A DNA stretch of 64,000 bases, taken from positions 18,593 to 82,592 of the forward strand of contig CAIMWE010000094.1 of assembly GCA_903845115.1 (NCBI GenBank), read 5' to 3'. Below, one piece after another: positions 35,109 to 45,078 of the stretch. Positions within the stretch are counted from its first letter, which is position 1. Each line of letters starts with the position of its first letter. The notes under the pieces were generated by a model that worked only from the letters and a program-made list of their open reading frames with translations, had not been told where the DNA came from and did no database searches. The DNA is from an uncultured Acidobacteriota bacterium. GTDB taxonomy: Bacteria; Acidobacteriota; Thermoanaerobaculia; UBA5066. The translations under genes and the position numbers were made by a program.

Positions 35109-35984
35109 GTGCTCTTGAACGCTGCGGCGGTCGGTGCCGACAAGCCGCGCTCGGTGGCCGAGATAGCGGAACTCTTCCTCGCCGCCGGCTCTCGAGCGCA
35201 GATCACGATACTGCTACGAGGGCAGGACTTCGCCGACGCCGCGCGGACCGCCGCCGCTCGTGCCTCGATCGTCGTTGCTGGCGGCGGCGACGGCACCGTG
35301 AGCGGCGTCGCCGAGGGACTGATCGGGACCCCGGCGGTCCTCGGAGTCCTCCCGCTCGGGACGCTCAACCATTTCGCGAAGGATCTCCGCATCCCGCTCG
35401 ATCTCGAGAAGGCGGTGGGCACGATCGCGGCGGGGCGGGTGAGCTGCATCGACGTCGGCACCGTGAACGGTCGGACGTTCCTCAACAACTCGTCGATCGG
35501 CATCTACCCGGACATTGTCGAAGCCCGCGAGGATTTGCGGCGCCAGGGGCATCGCAAGTGGTCGGCCTTCGTGCTGGCGACATTCCGGGTCCTGCGGCAT
35601 TACCGCGGCGTGCTGGTGAGGATCGACGCGGACGGCGTGCAGTCTGTCCGGCGGACACCGTTCGTGTTCGTCGGCAACAACGAGTACACGATCGAAGGGA
35701 CCGGCCTCGGTGGCAGAACGAAGCTTGACGGCGGCCGGCTGGTCGCCTATCTCACGCCCCGCCTCAGGGCACGCGATCTGCCGATGCTGTTCGTGCGGGC
35801 CTTGCTGGGACGCGCCAGGGAGTCCGGGGGGTTCGAGATCTTGTCGGCGCTGGAGGTCTGGGTAGACACGCCGCGTTCCAGGCAGGTGCGCGTCTCCCTC
35901 GACGGCGAGATCACGACGATGGCCGCTCCGCTGCACTATCGAACATGTCCGGGCACGTTGAAGGTGCTGCAGCCCGAGGCATGA
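35109..35984 (+). CDS. Diacylglycerol kinase-like lipid kinase
   Basis: 291 residues from GTG. DAGK catalytic motifs: VVAGGGDGTVSGVAEGL and the following VLPLGTLNHFAKDL. The C-terminal beta sandwich includes DVGTVNGRTFLNNSSIGIYP, VFVGNNEYTI and LDGEITT. The first strand (KEITVLLNAAA) extends slightly upstream of the GTG, so translation may begin at a CTG at 35094 behind GGAAG. Probably phosphorylates a membrane lipid. It heads a run with a phosphoesterase (four-base gap) and an EcsC protein. Confidence 0.85.
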   Translation: MLLNAAAVGADKPRSVAEIAELFLAAGSRAQITILLRGQDFADAARTAAARASIVVAGGGDGTVSGVAEGLIGTPAVLGVLPLGTLNHFAKDLRIPLDLEKAVGTIAAGRVSCIDVGTVNGRTFLNNSSIGIYPDIVEAREDLRRQGHRKWSAFVLATFRVLRHYRGVLVRIDADGVQSVRRTPFVFVGNNEYTIEGTGLGGRTKLDGGRLVAYLTPRLRARDLPMLFVRALLGRARESGGFEILSALEVWVDTPRSRQVRVSLDGEITTMAAPLHYRTCPGTLKVLQPEA

Positions 35985-35988
35985 TCGA

Positions 35989-36807
35989 ATGCGAACCGTC
36001 GTCCATCTCTCCGACCTCCATTTTGGGCGCGTCGATCCGCGAATCGTGCCTCCTCTCGTTGACGTTATCGGCACGATCGCGCCGAACCTCGTCGCGGTCT
36101 CGGGCGATCTCACCCAGCGAGCCCGACGCAGCCAGTTCCTTCAGGCCCGGGCCTTTCTGCGGCAGCTTCCATTTCCCCAGATCGTCGTCCCCGGCAATCA
36201 CGACGTTCCGCTCTTCAACATCGCCGCGCGGCTCTTGAGCCCTCTCGCCGGGTATCGCCACTTCATCGCCCGGGATCTCGAGCCGGTGTTTCAGGATGAA
36301 GAGATCATCGTCGTCGGTCTGAACAGCGCGCGACGAGCGATCCTCCCGGGCGGTGCCGGCAGGCTGAATGAAGGACAGGTTGAACGAGCGGCCGCAAGTC
36401 TGAAATCCGCCGGGCCGGGTGTCGTCAGGGTCGTTCTGACGCACCATCCCTTCGACCTGCCGGGGGACCAAGGCGAGAGGCACCTGATCGGCCGGTCGCA
36501 GATGGCGATGGCGCAGCTCGCGACGGTCGGCGCGGACCTGTTTCTGGCGGGCCACCTCCACGTGAGCCACGTCGGCCACACAGCCGAGCGGTACAAGATC
36601 GCCGGACATTCGGCTCTCGTGGTTCAGGCCGGGACGATGTCCACCCGCGGACGCGGCGAGCCGACTTCGTTCAACGTGGTCCACCTCGCACGTCCCGAGA
36701 TCACGGTGGAGCGCCTCACCTGGGACGAGGGGCGGCAGACCTTCCTGTCGTCCTGGAGTGAGCAATTTCGACCCGGCCCCGAAGGGTGGGCCGTGGTGGC
36801 GCGTTAG
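35989..36807 (+). CDS. Calcineurin-like metallophosphoesterase
   Basis: 272 residues. Dinuclear metal motifs in order: SDLHFG, SGDLTQRA, GNHDVP, THHPFDLP, and GHLHVSHVG. Its substrate may be a cyclic nucleotide or a phospholipid product. The four-base gap after the lipid kinase suggests a shared lipid-phosphate pathway; this is inference. Confidence 0.9.
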   Translation: MRTVVHLSDLHFGRVDPRIVPPLVDVIGTIAPNLVAVSGDLTQRARRSQFLQARAFLRQLPFPQIVVPGNHDVPLFNIAARLLSPLAGYRHFIARDLEPVFQDEEIIVVGLNSARRAILPGGAGRLNEGQVERAAASLKSAGPGVVRVVLTHHPFDLPGDQGERHLIGRSQMAMAQLATVGADLFLAGHLHVSHVGHTAERYKIAGHSALVVQAGTMSTRGRGEPTSFNVVHLARPEITVERLTWDEGRQTFLSSWSEQFRPGPEGWAVVAR

Positions 36808-36828
36808 GATCGGCTTTCGAGGGTTTCT

Positions 36829-37626
36829 ATGGATTCGGATGATCTCGAGAGCCTGGAAGCCGCGGTGGGGGTGCTCGAGAGGCCTACCTTCGCGATGCGC
36901 ATCGTCAACCTCATTGGCGTACCCATCGAGGCGGCGACGAAGCTGCTCCCGGCCAGGGCCGCCGCCGTGGTGTCCAGGGCGACCACCCTGGCCGTCCGAA
37001 AGGCCCTGGTGGCTGCGGTCTCGACGATGGGCAAGAGACACCGTCGCACCACTTCCAGGTGGCTTCACCGCGTGGCGGTTGCCAGCAGCGGCGGGATGGG
37101 AGGTTTCTTCGGCCTGCCGGGCCTGGCGGTCGAGCTGCCGATCTCCACCGTGATCATGCTCCGTGCGATCGCGGACATTGCCCGGAGCGAGGGGGAGGAT
37201 CTCGGCAACGTCGAAGGCCAGCTGGCCTGTGTCGAGGTCTTCGCCCTGGGTGGGCCGGGCCCGAGGGACGATGCCTCGGAAACTGCGTACTACGCCGTTC
37301 GGATTGCCCTCGCAAAGGCCCTCACCGAGGCGGCTGAGCAGATCGCCACGAGGGGATTGGCCGAGGGAGCGCCCGTTGTCGTCCGGCTGATTGCCAGGAT
37401 CGCGGCCCGCTTCGACCTGGTGGTCAGCGAGAAGCTGGCAGCCCAGGCGGTGCCCGTGGTCGGGGCGGCCTCCGGGGCGGCGATCAATCTGCTCTTCGTG
37501 ACCAGTTTCCAGAGGACGGCCTCCGGACATTTCACGGTCCGGAGGCTGGAGCGGAAGTACGGCCTCGACGTCGTCAAGGCCTCCTACGAGGCGATTGCCA
37601 GGAGCCGCCGCGACCGCTGGTCGTAG
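36829..37626 (+). CDS. EcsC family protein
   Basis: 265 residues. The Gly/Ala-rich GMGGFFGLPGLAVELPISTV and later QAVPVVGAASGAAINLLF match the EcsC fold, membrane-associated helices with conserved glycine segments. A long N-terminal amphipathic region precedes them. Function unknown in general. It follows the phosphoesterase by 21 bases, so likely the same operon. Confidence 0.8.
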   Translation: MDSDDLESLEAAVGVLERPTFAMRIVNLIGVPIEAATKLLPARAAAVVSRATTLAVRKALVAAVSTMGKRHRRTTSRWLHRVAVASSGGMGGFFGLPGLAVELPISTVIMLRAIADIARSEGEDLGNVEGQLACVEVFALGGPGPRDDASETAYYAVRIALAKALTEAAEQIATRGLAEGAPVVVRLIARIAARFDLVVSEKLAAQAVPVVGAASGAAINLLFVTSFQRTASGHFTVRRLERKYGLDVVKASYEAIARSRRDRWS

Positions 37627-37676
37627 ATGCCCGAGGCCTCCTTGCTCGCGACGCCGACGATCACCATACTGGGGCC

Positions 37677-37880
37677 ATGAGCATCAAGAACGCAGCACTT
37701 CTCGCGACGATGGGGACGGCCGTGCTAACGATTCTGCTTCTATTCAGACTCGTCAACAACCTCTTGGCATTGATGCAAGGACTGATTCCCGGGATGACCT
37801 TCCTGGCATCGCTCATCTATGCATTTGCAGCCGTTACCGTAGTCGTCTTCTTCTACGTCTTTCACCGAGGACAGTCGTGA
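37677..37880 (+). CDS. Small two-helix membrane protein
   Basis: 67 residues, MSIKNAALLATMGTAVLTIL then a second helix FLASLIYAFAAVTVVVFFYV. No family recognised. The clean membrane topology, a short basic N-terminus and the position after the EcsC operon support a real gene. Confidence 0.6.
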   Translation: MSIKNAALLATMGTAVLTILLLFRLVNNLLALMQGLIPGMTFLASLIYAFAAVTVVVFFYVFHRGQS

Positions 37881-38301
37881 GCGCTCTCCAGGAATTCGCT
37901 CGCTAGGCTCGCTACTCCCCATCCCTCCGGTCGCGGGTTCGAACTCTCGTCTTCGGGTAGCCTGATGACCATCGTGGCGAAAGACGGTGCGCTGGTGGCC
38001 GGGCGGGATGCGGGCATCGACATTGCGCTGTCACCTCGTCGCGTTGTCGGACCAGTCGTGGTTATCGTGGCGATGGCTTCTTCGAGCGGCCCGACGGGCC
38101 TCATCACCGGGCGGGCGTGTCGGACGGGTTCGCTGAGCCTGGTCTACCGAGGACAGAGGAGCTTCGCCGGATCGACGCGGTGAAGGCTTTGGTCACCGAA
38201 CCGGTCCCCGTGGCCGTGCCACCGGAGGCGAGCCCGGACCCCTCGAGTGTCGCCCTTCACTCCAGGGACGCCGGGCACCGGACGGCGTCTTCGGTCGATA
38301 C
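37881..38301. other. 420-base region without a confident gene
   Basis: Contains a GGTTCGAAC stretch near 37935 that resembles a tRNA T-loop, but flanking bases do not pair. Short frames on both strands lack motifs and ribosome sites. Confidence 0.5.
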
Positions 38302-38382
38302 CTATCGCCAGCTGCTCCAGTAGTAGCCGCCCCCGCCGCCGAAGACGAGGAGCAGGACGACGATCAAGAGAACGAGGTTCAT
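38302..38382 (-). CDS. 26-residue hydrophobic membrane peptide
   Basis: MNLVLLIVVLLLVFGGGGGY plus a short aromatic-basic end. A single membrane helix followed by poly-Gly and YY recalls widespread tiny proteins of the DUF3309 kind. AGGGGG lies about eight bases before the ATG. Function unknown. Confidence 0.55.
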   Translation of the reverse strand: MNLVLLIVVLLLVFGGGGGYYWSSWR

Positions 38383-38531
38383 GGCAGTGCCCCCTGCGGC
38401 CCGTCGCCGCAAGGGACGTGCCGTTCCGCGGTCCCGAAGGACGGAGGCGCTCGTTGGCCGCCGCCATGCTAGACCCTGTCGGCGCCGTCTCGGACTGCCG
38501 GTCGGCGCGCCTATAAGAAAGGAGCCCAGTC

Positions 38532-38717
38532 GTGAAGGAACGTAATCGCAACAAAACGCACCAGCAAAGATTTCAAGGGCGCCACGACCAGCCCTTGCCG
38601 CCGCCCGTGGAAACGGAGCAGCACGCCGCGCCGTTCGGCCCCGACCGCGACGGGGAGCAGGGCCGGACCCCGGACAAGGACGCCGGCCGGACTCCGGCCG
38701 CCGACGAGCGAAAGTAG
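38532..38717 (+). CDS. Small, very hydrophilic protein
   Basis: 61 residues from GTG, with a strong GAAAGGAG seven bases upstream. Rich in Arg, Gln, Pro and Asp, no Cys and almost no aromatics, so probably disordered. No family recognised. Its neighbours are a CsbD-like protein and other tiny proteins, suggesting stress-related roles. Confidence 0.5.
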   Translation: MKERNRNKTHQQRFQGRHDQPLPPPVETEQHAAPFGPDRDGEQGRTPDKDAGRTPAADERK

Positions 38718-38794
38718 GACGGCACCCGGCACGGCAGTTGCAACAGGGAAGGCGTGCGCCCGCAAGATCGCGCGCATCGAAAGGGGATCCATTC

Positions 38795-39016
38795 ATGAGT
38801 AACGCCAGCAAGCGTGCGGACGGCGCCGTCGAGGAGCTCGGCGGCAAGATCAAGCAGACCGTCGGTGCCGTCATCGGCAACCACAAGATGGAAGCCGAAG
38901 GTCACGCGAAGAAGGTCGAGGGGCACGGCAAGCAGGAGGCGGCCAAGGCCGCCGAGTGCGTCAAGAGCAGGGTCGACGAGATCAAGGCCGACTGCTGCAA
39001 TAAAGCGAAAGCCTGA
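38795..39016 (+). CDS. CsbD-like stress protein
   Basis: 73 residues. ADGAVEELGGKIKQTVGAVI followed by NHKMEAEGHAKKVEGHGKQE is the CsbD pattern (GK.K...G...gd..leaeG...k..G). Small, charged and highly expressed under stress in other bacteria, with unknown mechanism. The C-terminal CVKSRVDEIKADCCNKAKA adds three Cys, unusual for the family. Confidence 0.8.
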   Translation: MSNASKRADGAVEELGGKIKQTVGAVIGNHKMEAEGHAKKVEGHGKQEAAKAAECVKSRVDEIKADCCNKAKA

Positions 39017-39261
39017 ATCCTCGGCACGAAGTGGCGCGGGAAAGCGGTCCGCCGTCTCCCGCGCCGCTCTCCTCCTCATGCCGGCGTCGCGTCGGCTCCC
39101 GATCCCGCAGCCAGCCCTCGTCCTTGGGGCCGGCTCCAGCGACCGTCTCCGGGAATGCGCCGTCGGCGTCCAGGGGACCGCTGGGGTCTCGAGCGCTGGG
39201 GGGGTCTTGAGGTTGAAGGTTACGAACCTGCAGGGACCTTGCGTGCGTCGCCCCGGTCGGG

Positions 39262-39513
39262 CGAAGGCCCTTTTCAGGGCCGTCTGGGACTTCCTCCGGA
39301 TCGTGGTGGTCGACCTGGACCGAGACGACGACGCCCGGACGATCTTCGAGACGCTGAACACCAGGGGGACTTGCTTCCTCCCGCCCGACCTCGTGGAGAA
39401 CTGACTCATCCAGAAGGCCCGGCGGGAAGAGGGCGACCTGGACGCGCTCTACCAGGGCCAGTAGTGGACGATCGACCTCTTCCTGCTCTCCGACCTGACG
39501 TTCCAGCTGCCCT
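39262..39513 (+). pseudogene. DUF262 (GmrSD-type) restriction protein relic
   Basis: The frame reads VVDLDRDDDARTIFETLNTR followed by GT, which is the DUF262 signature segment (IFETLNxRGxxLxxADLikNyL). It continues PDLVEN, an in-frame TGA (39402), LIQKARREEGDLDALYQG, an in-frame TAG (39462), and WTIDLFLLSDL. Everything upstream of the signature is unrelated. Intact members are modification-dependent or nucleotide-sensing defence proteins. The remaining sequence to 39834 shows no gene. Confidence 0.75.
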
Positions 39514-39834
39514 TGGGGGTCTGGGCGCCTCTTGTGTATTTCGGCCTTCGGGAGCCGTCGTGTGCGGCTCGTTCTGGTCAAATAGAGCGCTTCCCGAAAT
39601 CCACTTCTCGGGTCCGACCCCTGTCGCTTCGTCCGCACGCAGCCAGAGATCTCCTTGCCGATCTTCAGTTGCGAGGCTGCCGCGGGCCGAAAGGTCATCG
39701 AGCTGGGTGCGGGGCCGCCCCCCTTGCTCGGTGACGGCGGATACCTCCTGTACCGCTTCGGATCCCTCGGAACCCACGGCCGGCGCGCTCCGGCAGGCGC
39801 CGTGACCCGCCCGGCCCCGGGGGTGAGCGGGACG

Positions 39835-42800
39835 TCAGCCCTGGGAGCCCCGGGAGCCCTGAGAGCCCCGGTTCCGCTCGAAGAGGGCGGCGCGAACGCG
39901 GTCGGGCGTGGCCGGGAGCCTGCCGATCCGCACGCCGACGGCGTCGTGGAGGGCGTTGAGGATCGCCGGCGCGGTCGGGATGATCGTCTGCTCCCCGACC
40001 CCCTTCGCGCCGAACGGGCCGGCGCTCGACGCGCACTCGACCAGGATCGACTCCACGGGCGGGACGTCGCCGGCCGTCGGGACCAGGTAGTCGTGCAGGT
40101 TCTCCGTCTCGCCGGGAACGAACTCCTCCATGAGCGCCATCCCCAGCCCCTGGGCGATCCCTCCCTGGATCTGGCCCTCGACCAGCAACGGGTTGATCGC
40201 CCGCCCGACGTCGTGCGCGGCGGTCACCTTCAGCACTTTCACGGTGCCGAGCTCGGTGTCGACCTCCACCTCCGCCAGGTGGGCCCCGAAGCCGAACACC
40301 GCGTACGGCGCCCCCTGCCCGTCCTCGTCGAGGGGAGTGATCGGCGGGTCGAACGTCGCCTCGGCCGAGATCACCCAGCCCCGGGCGCCCAAGGGGAGGT
40401 CCGACAGAGGGAGGGCGGTGCGGGATCCGCCGGCGACCACGACGACCGCGCCTTCCTCGAATTCGAGGCTCGCCTCCTCGCCGCAGCCGGCTCGCTTCGT
40501 GATCTCCTCGCGCAGCCTGCGGGCCGCGAGGTACGCCGCCTTGCCGGTCACGAACGTCTGGCGCGAAGCCGAGGTCTTGCCGCTGTCCGGGGGTGTCGCG
40601 GTGTCGCCAGGGAGAAGGTCGACCCGGTCGAACGGCACCCCGAGGGCGTCGGCGCAGATCTGCGCGACCACCGTGCTCGAGCCCTGGCCGACGTCCACCG
40701 CCCCCTGGTCGAGGGCGACCCGTCCGTCCGACTTCAGCCCGACCCGCACCGTGGACGGGTTCGGCAGCCCGGTATTCCCGCAGCCGTACCACATCCCGGC
40801 GACGCCGACGCCGCGACGGAGCGGGCCGAGCGGGCCCGACGAGGCCTCCGCCTCGACGTTGAACCGGGCCGCGGCCGCGCGGGCCAACTGCCAGCGGGGA
40901 CGCAGTGCCTCGAGGCACTGACGGAATCCGACCCCGTCCCCGAGTACCTGGCCGGTGACCGTCGGCGTCCGGTCGTCCAAAGCATTCAGGATCCGGAACT
41001 CCAGGCGGTCCATGCCGAGCCGGCCGGCGAGGTCGTCGTACGCCTGCTCCACGGCGATCGTGGCCTGCGGAACGCCGAACCCCCGGAACGCCCCTGCACT
41101 GGCGCGGTTCGTGTGGACGGCGCGCGTGAGCGCCCGGTAGTGCGGGAGAGCGTACGGGCCGGAGGCGTGCACGGGGATCCGGCCCGCCACGGTCGGTCCC
41201 CACGAAGCGTAGGCGCCGGTGTCGAGGTCGGCGAAGAAGTCGAGTGCGAGGAGGCGCCCGTCGCGAGTCGCCCCGACGCGCAGCCGGATGCGCGTGGCGT
41301 GACGCTTGGTCGTGGACCGCATCGACTCGCCCCGCGAGTAGACGAGACGCACTGGCCGGTTCAGCGTCCACGCGGCAAGCGCCACGAACGGTTCGATCGA
41401 GAGGTCGAGCTTCGAGCCGAAGCCGCCTCCGACCGCGCTGGGGACGACGCGCACCCCCTCGGGAGGGAGGCCGAGCATCCGAGCGAGGCCGTCGCGGTCC
41501 CCGAACGGCGCCTGCGTCGAGGCGTGGATCTCGACAGTGTCGCCGACGCGCCGCGCGAAGCCGGCCTCCGGCTCGATGCAGGCGTGCTCGAGGAACCCGG
41601 TCTCGTACTCCCCCTCGACGACGAAATCCGCTTCCGAAAGGGCCTTCTTCACGTCGCCGCGGACGACGCGGACGCGCGCGAGAACGCTCCCCTCGCGGTG
41701 GGGGTGGATCCGCGGGGCATCTGGGGCGTGCGCCTCCTCGATCGACACGAGCGGCGCCAGCTCCTCCCAGCAAACCGGGAAGCCTTCGAGGTCGAGAAGC
41801 TCGATGACGCCGGGGACGCCGACCACCGCGGCCACGGCCTCGCCGCGGAAACGCGCCTCGTCGCGGGCGAAGACCGGTGGTCGGCGTACTTCGGGAGCAC
41901 CCCGTGGCAGTCCACCCCCGGGACGTCGCTGGCCGTCAGGATCCGCTCGACCCCGGGGTGGGCGGCCACGAACCTCTCGAGGTCTCCGAACCGGAACCGC
42001 GCCCGGTGGTACGGGCTGCGGACGAGCTTGAGGCCGAGCGCCCCGCCGGGACCTCGTCGGCCCCGAAGAGCGCCGAGCCGTCCACCTTTCCCGGGCCATC
42101 CACTCGCGGCAGGCGCTGCCCGACGGCCTTCCCGGCCGCGGGGGTGGACCGGCGCGGGCGGTCTCTCCCCGCGTCCACGACCGCCTCGACGATCTTGCGG
42201 TAGCCGGTGCAGCGGCAGAGGACCCCGCCGATCGAGTCGATCACCTCCTCCTCGGTGGGAAACGGATTCCTCTCGAGGAGGGCGGTCGCTGCGACCAGCA
42301 TCCCGGGCGTACAGGCGCCACACTGCACCGCGCCGTGATCGAGGAACGACCGCTGCAGGCGGCCTTCGACCGGCGAGCGCCGGGCCAGCCCCTCCACCGT
42401 GGTGACCTCGCACCCGTCGACCTGGTCCGCGGGCACCATGCAGGAGCAGACCGGTCCGCCGTCCAGCAGCACGGTGCAGGCGCCGCAGTCCCCGGCGTCG
42501 CAGCCGACCTTGGTCCCGGTCAATCCCAGGTCCTCGCGCAGGACGCGGGAGAGGCGCCGCATCCCGTCGACCTCGAGCTCGACCTTCCGGCCGTTCACCT
42601 GGAACGAGATCGGGGCCGTCCCGGCCCTCTCGCAGTTCCACTCCGGCCGCTCGGCGCCGGCCACCTCGGAGGGAAGCCGCTTGGGGCCATTCGTGCCCGT
42701 GGTGGGCGAAGCGGGTGACGAGCGGAGGCGGCCCCCCAGGCAGGCTTCGATCGCGCGCCGGACCAGGACGAGGACGGCGTCGCGACGGAACCGGGCGGTG

Positions 42801-43567
42801 GCGCGGGCGTCGTCGATCGGGGTCAGCGACTCGAGGTGCTCGGGCTTGACGAATGCGCTGGCGCCGGCCCAGGGCCTGGCAGGCCGGCCGAGCAGCTCCT
42901 CCTCCAGGGCGCGCATCCGCCGGGCCACCTCCGAGCAGGAGCCGACGGCGATCCTCGCCTCGCAGATCCGCCCGGCCTCGTCGGCCTGGACCACCGCCGC
43001 GACCATCGCGATCGAGATCGCCAGGGAGCGCCTCAACCCCAGCTTGAGGAAGGCGGACGGCGCGTCCTCGATCCGCCTGGGGACCAGCACCGCGGCGAGG
43101 ATCTCGTCCTCTCGGCGGGCCGTGCGGCAATTGCCGAGGACGAACTCGCAAAGCGGCAGCCGCCTTCGTCCGGACACGGACACCAGCTCGACGACGGCAT
43201 CGACGGCGAGGAGCGGAGGAACGCCGTCCGCGGCTGGGGAGGCGTTGCAGAGGTTCCCGGCCAGGGTGCCGCGGTTCTGGATCTGCACCGAGCCGATCTC
43301 CCGGGCCGCGGACTTCAGGGCGTCGAGGCAGCGCGGCAAGGAAGCGCGAACCAGGTTCGTCCAGGTCGTCAGCCCCCCGATGCGGATCACCTCCGGCTCG
43401 ACCGAGATACCGCGGATCTCGCCGCAGCCGGAGATGTCGACGACAGGCCCCCGCGGCGGCCGCTCGCCGCAGGCGGGATAGAAGTCGGTCCCTCCTGCGA
43501 GGATCCGGCCCCCCGTCGAGGCCAGCAGGGAAACGGCTTCGTCCAGTGTCTTCGGCTTCAGGTACAA
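39835..43567 (-). pseudogene. Molybdenum hydroxylase (xanthine dehydrogenase family), FAD-2Fe2S-Mo triple fusion with two frameshifts
   Basis: Reading 5' to 3': a FAD-binding CoxM-like domain (GGRILAGGTDFYPACGE, RGTLAGNLCNASPAADG); a 2Fe-2S CoxS-like domain (GCDAGDCGACTVLLDG, then QCGACTPGM and CRCTGYRKIVEA); then a CoxL/XdhB-like molybdopterin domain (SAVGGGFGSKLDLSIEPFVA, AFRGFGVPQATIA, GPFGAKGVGEQ). Two single-base losses break the chain: near 42049, where GGGG should be GGGGG (after DEVPAG), and near 41880, where CC should be CCC (before PVFARDEARFRGE). Restoring one base at each joins a continuous protein of about 1243 residues. They may be real inactivation or homopolymer sequencing errors. 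The start is TTG with GAGGGAG upstream. Substrate unknown (a hydroxylatable heterocycle or CO-type). Confidence 0.8.
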
Positions 43568-43636
43568 GGATCCGGCTCCCTCGGGCGGAGGCGCTGGGAA
43601 TCGATGCGCTAGTCTACGGGAACCGAGGCAGATTCC

Positions 43637-44080
43637 ATGAGGGGGACGCGCGTGTCGTCGACAACGATCATCCTGGCCCTTCTCGCCATGGCGGTCATCG
43701 CGCTCGCCGATCTATCGCTCAAGCAGTCGGCGGGGAAGATCAGTCCCAGCCTTGGGACGTTGATCTATGCCGCCACGTCGATCGTGATTCCGCTGGCCTG
43801 GGCGGCGTGGACGAAACGGACCAGCGGGCTCAACGCCTCCGTCGAGGGAGTGTGCTGGTCGGTCGCCGTGGGGCTGCTCTTCAGCGTCTTCACGGGGCTG
43901 ATGTTCGTGATCTTCTCCAGGGGGGTCGAGCTCTCCGTCGGATCGCCGGCGATCCGGATGGGAGGGATCGTCCTCGCGGCGATCCTCGGCATCGTCGTGT
44001 TTCGCGAAGGGATCACCTTCCGGTACCTGGCGGGCTTCGCGTTGACGGCGGTCGGGGTGTTCCTGGTCGTGACGCGTTGA
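43637..44080 (+). CDS. EamA/EmrE-like small membrane transporter
   Basis: 147 residues with four to five hydrophobic helices. ALADLSLKQSAGK near the start and FREGITFRYLAGFALTAVGV at the end are typical of single-domain EamA or SMR-like proteins, which act as dimers. GAGG lies nine bases upstream of the ATG. Substrate unknown. Confidence 0.75.
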   Translation: MRGTRVSSTTIILALLAMAVIALADLSLKQSAGKISPSLGTLIYAATSIVIPLAWAAWTKRTSGLNASVEGVCWSVAVGLLFSVFTGLMFVIFSRGVELSVGSPAIRMGGIVLAAILGIVVFREGITFRYLAGFALTAVGVFLVVTR

Positions 44081-44145
44081 GTCCCCGGGCAGTGGCTCTT
44101 CGGGGGACTATCCTGCCGTCGCTCCTCTTCTTCCGGAGGTCCCAC

Positions 44146-44568
44146 CTGCTCGATGCCCGCCGGGTCGCCACTGCCGCCGCCACCGCCTTCGTCCTCCTCG
44201 CCGCCGGCTGCGCCGTCGTGAAGCGCCCGCCGACGACCGTGGCGCAGCTGGAGGCCGACCGGGCCGCCGCGACGGCGCGCGACCGGGCGACGGTCGCCAC
44301 GATGGTCGACGCCCTGGCCCGGCGCGCCGTTCGCCGCAGCGACAGGACGATCGACATCCTGCTCCTCTCCGGAGGCGGCCAGAACGGCTCCTACGGGCTC
44401 GGCTTCCTGCGGGGGTGGCGGGGCCGCGCCGACGCCCCGATGCCCCGCTTCGACCTCGCCACCGGGGTCAGCAGCGGAGCCCTGCAGGCGCCGTTCGCGC
44501 TGATCGGCACCGAGGCCTCCCTCGCGGCTGGCTGGTCAGCAGGGTCTTCGCCACCTGTGACCGGGTGA
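44146..44568 (+). pseudogene. Truncated duplicate of the patatin lipoprotein gene
   Basis: Near-identical to 32371-32750: the same ribosome site, lipobox LAAGC, LLSGGGQNGSYG and GVSSG. The GTG start has become CTG. After SLAA (about 44529) it diverges into unrelated sequence and stops 13 codons later, so the catalytic Asp half is absent. Homology extends upstream to about 44108. Confidence 0.85.
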
Positions 44569-44967
44569 GGCTGGAGCGCATCCGCTGGTCGCGGAGCCGC
44601 TTCGAGAGCGCGACCTTCACTCCGATGACGGCCACGTCGTCGTCAGGCCGTACGACGGAACGGCATGGACCCTGGGGACAGGCGCCAACGGGTCGAAAGG
44701 GCCCGAGAAGAAGGAATGGACGGGCTTCGTCGGCACCTACGTGCGGAGGCGGTCCGGAGTCGGCGAGAAGCTCTACAACGTCTCCTCGAGGAACGGGTGG
44801 CTCCATTTCCAGGGAGACGGTCAGGGCTTTCGTCTCTCCGAGCACGCCCCGGGGCCATTTCTCAACCCCCCGATGGCGAAGCCGTCGATCTCCGGGCTCC
44901 GGCGCCCTCCTTCAGGAACATCAGGTTGTACAAGAGCTGCAGTCAGTGGACCGGGGCGCTCTTCTAG
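44569..44967 (+). pseudogene. Frameshifted C-terminal fragment, possibly of a beta-lactamase-fold serine hydrolase
   Basis: Reading in shifting frames gives DDGHVVVRPYDGTAW, WTGFVGTYVRRRSG, NGWLHF, LSEHAPG, then after a frameshift PDGEAVDLRAPAPSFRNIRL. This looks like the beta-barrel tail that follows many class C beta-lactamase-like hydrolases. At least two frame changes are needed. It abuts the patatin fragment directly. Identification is tentative. Confidence 0.45.
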
Positions 44968-45078
44968 GACCTTGAATCTGCGGCTGGACGCACAGGCCGC
45001 CCTGCTTAGAGCGTAAGATCGAATCGGCCTCTCCAGCGGCCTTCCCACCTGCATCGGGGCACATCGAAGGAGGTCGAT

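Noticed and set aside
34820..35503. 227-residue frame on the minus strand over the lipid kinase
   Set aside because: Antisense shadow rich in Arg, Ser and Pro with no motif; the plus-strand kinase is clear.
37925..37965. GGTTCGAAC resembling a tRNA T-loop
   Set aside because: The flanking five bases do not pair, and no anticodon or acceptor arm is found upstream.
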